From positions 708,501 to 772,500 of the forward strand of contig CAJHZI010000736.1 of the NCBI GenBank assembly GCA_905160935.1: a stretch of DNA of 64,000 nt, written 5' to 3'. Of this stretch, positions 33,493 through 43,677 are shown piece after piece (positions within the stretch are counted from its first letter, which is position 1; each line of letters begins with the position of its first letter). Under the pieces are notes generated by a model, which did not search any database, was not told the DNA's origin, and saw only the letters and a list, made by a program, of their open reading frames with translations. The stretch comes from Enchytraeus crypticus (lineage: Eukaryota > Annelida > Clitellata > Enchytraeida > Enchytraeidae). Made by a program: the position numbers and the translations under genes.

Positions 33493-33850
33493 CCTCACTG
33501 ATAATAAGAGATCGAGATATTAGATTGATTTTTCAGAAAATTCAGGCTTAGGACACACTTTTTTGTAGTATGTACTGAGGTTGGAGGATACAATTGCAGT
33601 GCAGATAATTTTCTCCATCATTACTATTTTTCTTTACTTTATATCTACTCGGAATTCTAGAGCAATGCTGAGATCAGGGCGTGGTAAGCCCAATGAAAGA
33701 GAATGAAGTGGTACAAAGATATAGAAAGACTAAGAAGGAGAAAAATGAAACGTTTATATCAAAGTGTTAATTCTTACTTAACTTAACTTAACTTAACATA
33801 ATTATACTGGTTAAGGAGGTCACAAAGACCTGTAACACCAGTATAAGAAC
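33493..33850. other. STPG2 upstream region
   Basis: No gene. Holds a short (ACTTA)n tract (33776-33796) and an imperfect hairpin, ATACTGGTTAAGGAGGTC / GACCTGTAACACCAGTAT (33803-33844), just outside the inverted-repeat arm. A promoter for STPG2 may lie here but no motif supports it. Confidence 0.35.
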
Positions 33851-34290
33851 ATTTACAAAATTTTGTCTTTGAAAATGATAAGATAGGCATACATGCAAAT
33901 CACTGACCATAAGAAGCAGATTCACACTATTCTGGAATGTTGAAAATTAAGTGCAAGTTAAAATTAAGTGTGTAATCCTTAAATGCCTGAAAATCAATTT
34001 AAATTCACTTAATTACACAGAAACAATATAAAAAGTGAATTGTGCTAACATTCCAGAAAGAAAATTAAAGTTGAAATTATATTTATATGTATTTACTTCA
34101 TGGTTTGAACATTTGTAGATGTATGATCGGGCGCCTCGTAGTTTCTCATGGATGCTAACAGGATCACCACCTGGTGTTGGTCCTGGTACTTACGACAGTA
34201 AACGTCTCTCTAAGTGTGAATCTGCTTCTTATGGTCAGTGATTTGCATGTATGCCTATCTTATCATTTTCAAAGATAAAATTTTGTAAAT
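33851..34290. repeat. 77-bp inverted repeat spanning the STPG2 exon 1 donor
   Basis: Left arm 33851-33927 and right arm 34214-34290 are reverse complements with a single mismatch (76/77). The right arm covers the last 20 coding bases of STPG2 exon 1, the donor GTCAGTG and 50 bases of intron 1. The 286-bp spacer holds the start codon and a smaller inverted repeat (TTCTGGAATGTT / AACATTCCAGAA). Confidence 0.95.
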
Positions 34291-37200
34291 TCTTTTAGTT
34301 CATTCAGTATATAACAATTTATATATAACAACAGTTCCGTGATTGCTTGAAATATATCCTCAGGCTATAAATATTATGATCCATTTAGCAGCGACTCAAT
34401 TGAGAAGCGGTTGTTGTGAATGAATTGTAAATGATTGGCATGCTGAAATATGAGAAGCAAACTTGTCTTAATGTCGAATTACTCTGGTTTCTCTATGAAC
34501 TTTTTAAAGTATGGTATTCACTGACCGAGACTACTGTATCAGCTGAGTCATTCTCCTCTTTTATAAACTGCTCAAAGTCTGAGGATTTATCTGAATTTCT
34601 GATTTTTGACTAGTTCATTTATAATCGTTTTTAACTGAAGTTTTGACGTGATTACAAATCTAAGAAGTAAGGATTTCAAGCATTTATTGCTGCATGAAAT
34701 GCTGTTTTAATCAGTGTTTCATGCAACTGTTAGATAGTTAATATTTTATGTGCACTGTAGTATCTTTTATTTTTAAAAATTCTCATTTGGGTCCCTATAA
34801 GTGCCTAACAGTGCGTAACTTAACAATACTGAGCCAGAAATCACTTAATGCTTGTTTAAGGCCACTAAATACAATTAGCTAACACAAATATACAATTCAG
34901 TAGAATAAAGAATGACATAAGTTTGTTAGAAGTTTGTACTATTGTTTGTTCTATTGTTTGTTCTATTATTTGTTCTATTGTTTGTTCTATTATTTGTTCT
35001 ATTGTTTGTTCTATTATTTGATCTTTTTATGAAATATAATTGGTTTTCTGGGAAGCAGTGTTACATGTGTTCAGAAGGCCTACAAATTCAAATCACTATA
35101 TTGCTCTAATTGTCAAAATGTTGTAAAATTATTAATATATCCAAATTGTAGTATATAAATTTTGTTTCCAGCTAGGCCTACTACTTAGTAATGTATAAAT
35201 ATATTGTAAATTTAAGAGTGGGCTCTCCTAAAAGTAGGAAAACGTTTCTGAAGCTAAAGCTGTAACCTTATTTTTAGTAGGCCTGTTTATACTATGAAAA
35301 TTCATTCAACTTTTATACTTAAAATTAGTATAAACTATAATGCTTTTCAAAATAAATTCAGTTTAATCATAATTCAATTGAATGTATTAGTTTGAAAACT
35401 TTGATAATTATAATTTTGGTGCTACTGCTTCTGGTCTAATTGTTATTCAGCAGAAATTAAAGTAAATCATGACGTTATTAGCATTTCTAATATTGTTATA
35501 TCATGCAGTTGGATACGCACCATTTCTGTCTCTGTCCTCTCGAAAGTGGCTACAGGATGAAGTAGAGGATTTACCGGGACCTGGAGAGTACAATCCTACG
35601 ATTCCTTTCACTAGAACAAAGGTCAGAACCAAAGTCCTTTCCTAGTTATTGACAGACTGTTTGATACCTTGTCTTTCTGGAAATTTTTTATTTTATTTCT
35701 TTTAAATGTTTATTTCTATTTGTATGTCAGTGATTTGGTGCTGATGCTGAAATAAACACATATCTCTCTCTCTTTTTCTCTCACTCTCTTCCTCTCTCTC
35801 TCTCTCTCTCTTAACATTATCAATAACGAAGTTAATACTTTCGTTCTAATATTTATCAGTTGATCTTCTAAAGGAAGGTTTAAGACTTAACATTTAACAT
35901 GTGTGGAACATTCTTGAATATTGGCATTATGTTGCTCATTTATTATCACAAGATAGACAAACCTCCCGAGCGATTCCTCCAAATATTGAATCTTATACAC
36001 ATCTTGAGCTAAATAAAACAGTTTGGTTTCAAAAGTGAAAAAAATATGGAAGGAAGACAAAGCTAATGATATATTAATATTGTCAATGATACTATTCTAT
36101 GACAAAATTTAAGAAATTGTTAATTTCACTATATCAGTGGCCATACCTTTATCATAACTTTAGGTTGGGAGGGGATTTAGCGCACTCGGTTAAGCTGCAT
36201 GTCAATTGAATGAAGTAAAGCAACGCTGTGTGCGGTTAGTACTTTGTGGGCGACCACTTTGAAAGACCGAGTGTCGACAGCTTTGAATGTAAATAATCCG
36301 CAGCGTGTTTGGGGTTATTAAGTCTGCGCCGGCTGCTACTGGAGCACCAGCAAAAAGCAACAATAGCTAATAATTATGGAGGGGAATAGGAGGAAAAAAT
36401 AAAAAATATAAAAACAGCAATCATAGGAAAGGAATCCCCACTGCACATGCGCATGAATTGTGTGTAACTATACAGAACTAAAAAAAATTTAAAAAATAAA
36501 TTCCTTCGAAAAATTTCAAGAATTATTGAATTGCTTTTATTTGTAGAATGTAACGTCTCTGATAAGTCGCTCAAGTAGATTCAAGTGCAACGAGAAGTCA
36601 GAAGTTCCTGGACCTGGAGCTTATGATGTGACAGAAAATGTTGCTTCCTGTTCTCTAAAGCCTGCTCCACATCATCAGGCTGTTAGTGACGTATTACTCG
36701 ATTGCTGACTAGAATGCGTCAAGTTTTCAATCAATCAATCAATAAGAATTTAACGTCCGGTTCCTTGCCATAAGGCAATGTTAGGGACGTCTCTTGCAGA
36801 CTCTACACAAACAGGCGACAAAGCACCACACAATGACGACTAAGTCTGAGTACACAGAGACCACAAGAGAAAGCAAGATCAAAACAGTGCAAGTCCAAGA
36901 TCCAAGGCAAGTGGGTCAAAGTTTTTGTCAGAACAGGGCATTACATAAACTATTACATAAACTATTACACAGACTATTACATAGACTATTACATAGACTC
37001 TTTCATAGACTATTACATAGACCATTACTTAGACTATTACATAGACTTTTACATAATATACTATTACTTAGACTCTTACATAGACTATATTAGTCTATGT
37101 ATTACATACATAGACTGAGCACACATGAGCTACGTCGTTGTCATATATTGCCCTTAGCATTTAAAGTCTAATATAGCCTATATGTTATAATCTGATAGAA

Positions 37201-40200
37201 ACTATCAACGAAGTCTTGAATTTTATGTAATTGCTTAGCAGTTGGTTCTCTTGTGATAATTGCAAAAGGTTACCTTTGCTTTGCACTTTGACTGTGAATA
37301 AAACTCTGAAACTCATTATTTAATTTTAACTTAGCTGTTTTTGGAAACGTAGCTTTGCCAAATATTGTCATAATCTTCCTTTGCAAAATTTTACTTTCTG
37401 ACTATTTGGCATTGTGACCTATGCCCAAAGCTTTAATAAAACATGTTTCTGATTAGTTAGATGAACCATTTTAAGTCACAGTATCTCTGCACTGTCGAGT
37501 ACGTAACAATAGTAAGCCAGTTAAAGAAAGTAAGGGAAAATGAAAGAAAGAAAGTAGAAATAAGTTTTCAGTGATTAAAGTAAAAATGAATTTTCTTTTT
37601 GATTAGATTTAACCACTAGGTTGATAGTGATATAACAGAACTGATGAACCTAGAATCCTCATTGGTCTGTTTATTGACTGATGGACCTGGTATATAGCAG
37701 TTCCGTCAATCAGTCCATAGACCAATGAAGAATCAACTCTCGCAAATGTCAGGGACATGATTTCATCCGTGTTTGCCTTTCAAATCGGTTAGTACTGTAC
37801 ATTATAGTTAAAGCCAAAAAACCAAAGTTTAGTGTCAGTTAAACTGATATCCCATCACTGATATGCTTGATAGCATATCAGTGATGGGAAGAGCACAGGA
37901 TTTTTACTCTGTACGTTCGGATCCGCTGTCGAACAATATGCCAACAAATCGCCGGCTCAACCCATAAATATTTTTAAATCAAAGTTGTATCGTTTGCATA
38001 TGCATAATTAGTGAGTACTGATATGTTAATATATTGTTATGACTTTGTAGTTCACTAATGATTCATGTAATGGATAAAGATCTGGCTGGAGCCAGTGGCG
38101 ACGTCGGTAAGAGACTCAACCACAGATCAGTATATGCGGGGTTCAAATCCTGGGCTCGCCCGTCACTGACATCGCTTTCGATTGAGGAAACTGACGTTAA
38201 CCTTAGCTTTTTTAGCTTTTACTGTATTCGTGCAGACACTGTGCGACGAGAGTAATTTAACAAATCGTCTGAGGTATCAGCGGCACCCCACCGTGCCATC
38301 CATCCCGTCCACGGGCCAGGCCTTTGGGTATGAGGAGACCGAGGATGGGCAGCTGAAGCAGCAGAGACCTCCAGGCAACGACACCTCGCTGGGACCTGCC
38401 TTCTACGCGCCTGCATTGGTTAGTTAGCTGACCTGACTCGTTAGCCTGATCAGGTTAAGTATCAGTAGCATGAGCAGTAGCATGATCAATAGCATGAGCA
38501 GTAGCATGAGCAGTAGCCTGATCAATAGCATGAGCAGTAGCATGATCAATAGCCTGATCAATAGCATGAGCAGTAGCCTGATCAATAGCATGAGCAGTAG
38601 CCTGATCAATAGCATGATCAATAGCATGATCAATAGCATGAGCAGTAGCATGAGCAGTAGCATGATCAACAGCATGAGCAGTAGCCTGATCAATACCATG
38701 AGCAGCAGTATGATCAGTAGCATGATCAATAGCATGAGCAGCAGTATGATCAGTAGCATGATCTGTAAAGTATCCATATAACTAGAGTGTGCAAATCTCC
38801 AGTGCTTGCCCATACCTGAGTGCTTCTTAAACATGAAACTGATGCTAAACCTGTTTGTGATCTTCAGTTTTTTTCTTCCTTCTAGCAAGTTAACTAATAT
38901 TATATATGATCTTTATTCACCAAAATACATTGCTTAATAATTGTTTTGAATTAAGAAACAAATGTGTTGTCCATGAAAGTTTTAAACAGAACAAGGAATG
39001 AAAAATAATAAACGAATAGAACAACAATATTACCAAGCCTATGCCGTGATGAATAAGAGACAGGCTAAATAGAATGAATATTGATAATTTAATTCTTGGC
39101 TCTCATCCTTCGCTGATGTCCCTTTGGTGATTAATAGGTTATCTATTTCTCTGCGTGATGTTGAGTTTGTTAGTGTAATTTTGCTTCATGCGATCCCAAG
39201 CATCAAATTCAAGCTCCTCAGAATATTGAGGGAAAATATATTTTTCGGGTTGAAAAATTTCGACGCGAAATTTCTCAGTATTTCGACATAAAACTAAGTC
39301 AGGTGATGCAAAGAGAGCTATTTGACAGTTCATATGTGAAATAAATATTTCATTGATAATGTAGGCGTAATGGACTATAATAAAAATATTATATTCAGAT
39401 GTGTATTCTGCTAATACATGTAGATCTGTTTATGACACAATGTTGACTATTTTATCATGAGAAGCAAATATCATTAATTGTAATATTATGGGCTGTTTGC
39501 TGATTATAATTTTATGCCATGAGATGAGTAAGTTGAATAGAATTTAGGTAAAGTCTTATCTATATTATGGACATGATTGCACAATATAAGAAATGTGTGT
39601 ATGTATATTAGATTGTATTTCTAATGTATTGTACACATCCGATAGTGTACGTGCATCTATTGCAGGAGGATGCGTTAGCTACAAAGCAATATCGAGGTAT
39701 TCACTGGGGTAAGATGAAGTCCAAGAGATCGCTATTTGAACCTAAGGAAGGACCGGCTCCGGGTGACTATGATCCTTTTAAAGAATCCCGTCAACTTCCT
39801 GCGAATGATCAAGCTTTGATAATCCAGGAGCTCATGGGCTCGAAACCTGAGCAAGACAAGAAAGTTGCAAAGGAGGTTTGTATGTATTGTGGTTGATGTA
39901 GTTAGATAATATGTCTGTATTTGTTTTGAATTAAGAAACAAATGTGATGTCCATGAAAGTTTTAAGTAATGGATATTTATTTTCTATTCAAAAGTAATTT
40001 TAATATGAGAAAATTTTATTTTCTAAGATTAAATTTCTATATGTTTCGGCAATTAAAAATAATGATAAATATTTAACTTTAGGAGATTTCTGGAATCTTT
40101 CATGTTAAACGCTACAATATGAATTTTCATATAAGCCTGTGCAGCGGCCTGCAGATTGTCATTTACGGATGATTTCTTTGTTTAATTTCATTTTCAGATG

Positions 40201-43200
40201 GATGCTAATATACTGTATATGCAAACTCGTTGATTAAAAAAATAATTTTATTAATTGTGACTAATCAGTTGATTGACGCACATTGTTGTAGCCTGCGCCA
40301 GGCCCGGGACATTACAACATTACGAGAGAGTTTGATGATAAATCCTGTGGAGAACTTTGCAATTGTGTCAACGTCAAAGTCAGACCACCATTTCTAGCTC
40401 AAACTAAAGTATGTCTTTAGAGTTATTCACCAGTAGTTAAAAGAGTACTTGTAATGATTTGCCAATAATATATTCACAAATATAAAAATAAGTACTTATA
40501 ATTATGCATTAAAAATAATGAGCTTGTTTAAACAAGCACAGATGCTTGTTTAAACAAGCGCAGATGCTTGTTTAAACAAGCTTCCTGACCCAGTGTGCCG
40601 TTATGTTTTGTATGTTATTAATAGTAAACTACGTATCTGTAGTTATTCACCAATTGCAAAATAAGTACTTGTAGTAAAATTCTACATTAAAAATCACTAA
40701 TAATTAAATAAATACCTGTAATTATTCACCAATAATACAATACATAATTGTAATAATTCACCAATTAGTTATAGAATAAGTACAGTACTTGTAATTATTC
40801 ACCAATAGTAATATGTGATACAATTCTTCGAGTTCTATTTTAAAGTTTATTATGATCAAAGGACAAAGCCTGGATAATGGACTGGATATTGGAATAAATT
40901 AAATAAGAAGTTGACGGAATACATTTTCGTAAATTAATAAATAATGTTAAGTGAAATGAGTATACCGTTCTCTATTCTAGACTGTAGGGCGTCTCCTACA
41001 CTTACATGTATAAACTACATTTTTATTCTGAATGGCAGTCTAGAAAGTTACAAATTCTGATATAATAGTGTTATATAAATCACAAATTAGGAACTACAGT
41101 ATTTAAATTATTCAATCAATCGTTCTTCAGATACAGCAGACAATTATGGTAAATTTTAAAAAAAACTAATACACAAAATAAAACAAAATCCGTATTTCAA
41201 TTCTAATGAGTATAACAGTAGTCCTAATCTAATTAATATAATAATAGCCCTAATCTAATTAATCTCATAATAGTCCTAATCTAATTCGTAATATTATAGT
41301 CTTATATCATTGTTGCAGCGCTTTAAGGAGATAAAGTCAGACACACCGGCACCCGGCACATACGATGATCCTCGTGGATGTTTAGAGAACTTGAACAAGA
41401 CTAGAAGTCTCAAAATGGCACCTTTTGGTCAGACCTCTGACAGATTCATCCGATCACAGGATAATGGAACACCAGGTTTTCATGGCTAAATATCTATAAA
41501 TATTAAATAAATTTAATTGACTTAATCAGTTAACCAACACAATCTGTTAACTTTGAAATATAAAATTAATGTGGGCTTTTGCCTGCCAAATAATAAAAAT
41601 GTTCTTATTTTACTTATTTTAAAAGTCTCCTAATTAACAAAATTAAAATTTCTGCTGCTTTTAATACTATTGGATCGAGAAACGCATGGGTTGTGCTATC
41701 AATGCTATTAACAATACTCGTAGCTAAGTGACACTAGTAATAATTAATCCACATCATTTGCATGATTTAGAACTTTAAATGTAAATTGTATTTTATTTAA
41801 AACATAGTTATTTAAAAGAATGGCTTTAAGTTCGTTAGGTTTCTTAGCTAATCTTTTACTACTGTGCTGACTTTGCTAAGATCAATGTATTTGTCTCCCA
41901 GCCGAGTCTGACAATCGCTCTTCCTTATCTAATTTAATACAAGCTACTGTATAAAGTGTTGTAGCGAAAGATTTTATAACATTGAAATTCACTTCAAACG
42001 TCCAAACCGTTCTACTTTTACTTTATTTCAGACATACTTACATTAATCAGTTGTTATAGTCTGCTGAATTGTAATTGTTCTATCATATTTATATTTAAGA
42101 TTTATTTCTATATTTGGCATTATTTTTATATATTTTAATTTATTTTATATTTATTATTTTGTTATTTGCTATTTTGTCATTTATTATTAATTTTTCTTAC
42201 TTTGGTATTTTAATTTTGATATTTTATTATTTTGTTGTGATATTTTGTATATTTTAATATTTATGCTGGGTACCATATTCTCTAAGCATATTCATATCAT
42301 ATTAAACTCATATTTTCTACGCGCTTATCTGAGAGTAAAATATCGGACATTCACTGGACTGGTTGCACGGAAAATGGACTAAATTGCCTAACGGTTTAAA
42401 CATGTGGTATTAAAATTGATAGATATCAACATAGTTGATCATTTCACTGTAATGCGTGTTTACATTTTTTCGCAGGGCCCAATATCTACAGAATCCCGGG
42501 TTCGCTGGACAAGTTGAGGTTTGGCCGCTGCTATTCAGACATACACGGAGCGTTCAGCAGCACGGAGGAGCGAAGAGTCAGCCTGGCAGGCAAAGAGGCC
42601 TGCGACCTGCCTGGACCCGCTCACTACAGGGTCGATAAAGAGACCGCCAGGGTCAAGACTACCAGGCTTACTTCCAGCTTTGCCTCCTTCAAGCCTCGTC
42701 TTGCGCGTGACGATGATAAGGTACTGCATGTTTGTTTATAACAATTCTATATTTTATAGTCAGATTGATGCATCGACTCCATTATAGTCATATTAGCCTA
42801 CTGATTTTTCTTACTGTAATATTTGATCAAATAAATTGATGTAGGGCATTGTGGGTGATTTGATTCTATAGATTGATTGATTGGTGTTTTTATGAACTTA
42901 TTGAATGATTGATTGATCGATAATTTTATAGGCTTATTGATTGATTGATGATTTTACAATCATGTTGATTGTTTGGTAAATTTTATAGCCTTATTGGTCG
43001 ATTGATGATTTTGTAGGCTTACTGATTGATTGATTGATTTGATAGACTGGTTGACAGATTGATTGTTTTGATAGACTGTTGATTGATTGATTTGATAGAC
43101 TTGTTGATAGATTGATTGATTTGATAGACTTGTTGATTGATTGATTTGATAGACTCGTTGATAGATTGATTGATTCGATAGACTGGTTGATTGATTGATT

Positions 43201-43642
43201 TGATAGACTGGTTGATTGAAAGAATTGATAGACTGGTTGATTGATTGATTTGATAGACTCGTTGGTTGATTGATTGATTTGATAGACTTGTTGATAGATT
43301 AATTTGATAGACTTGTTGATTTATTGATGGCAGGAGAACCCGCCTCCCGGCTCGTACGAGGTGGTGAGATCGTTTGATCGGACTCAGAGAAGGATCGTCC
43401 CTCGACCTCCCCGCACGGCTCAGGCGAGGTGGAACCAGGGATCATTCAACTCATCCACCTGTCGCTCTGACCCCCCCCGCGATGTCTGCGTCATCAAACC
43501 TGATCCTGATGTTCCAGGTATTGTCTGCGATAATAGATGTTATTATCAGTCTGTGAAACACTTTCACCGTGATAGATTTTGTAAATGTACTTGAAATAAA
43601 TTGCTTTATACACTGAAGCTATTTATTAATATTATTTTGCAT

Positions 43643-43677
<35 letters not shown>

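Noticed and set aside
33168-33551. Leu/Val-rich frame and its Arg/Ser-rich antisense
   Set aside because: A 27-bp minisatellite keeps both strands open. No splice link to STPG2.
38424-38888. 154-codon Leu/Met-rich minus frame and Ser/Met-rich plus frame
   Set aside because: A 12-bp minisatellite in STPG2 intron 4.
42535-42729. Minus and alternative-frame ORFs at 42456-42787
   Set aside because: Shadows of STPG2 exon 8, whose frame fits the flanking phases and the PGPAHY motif.
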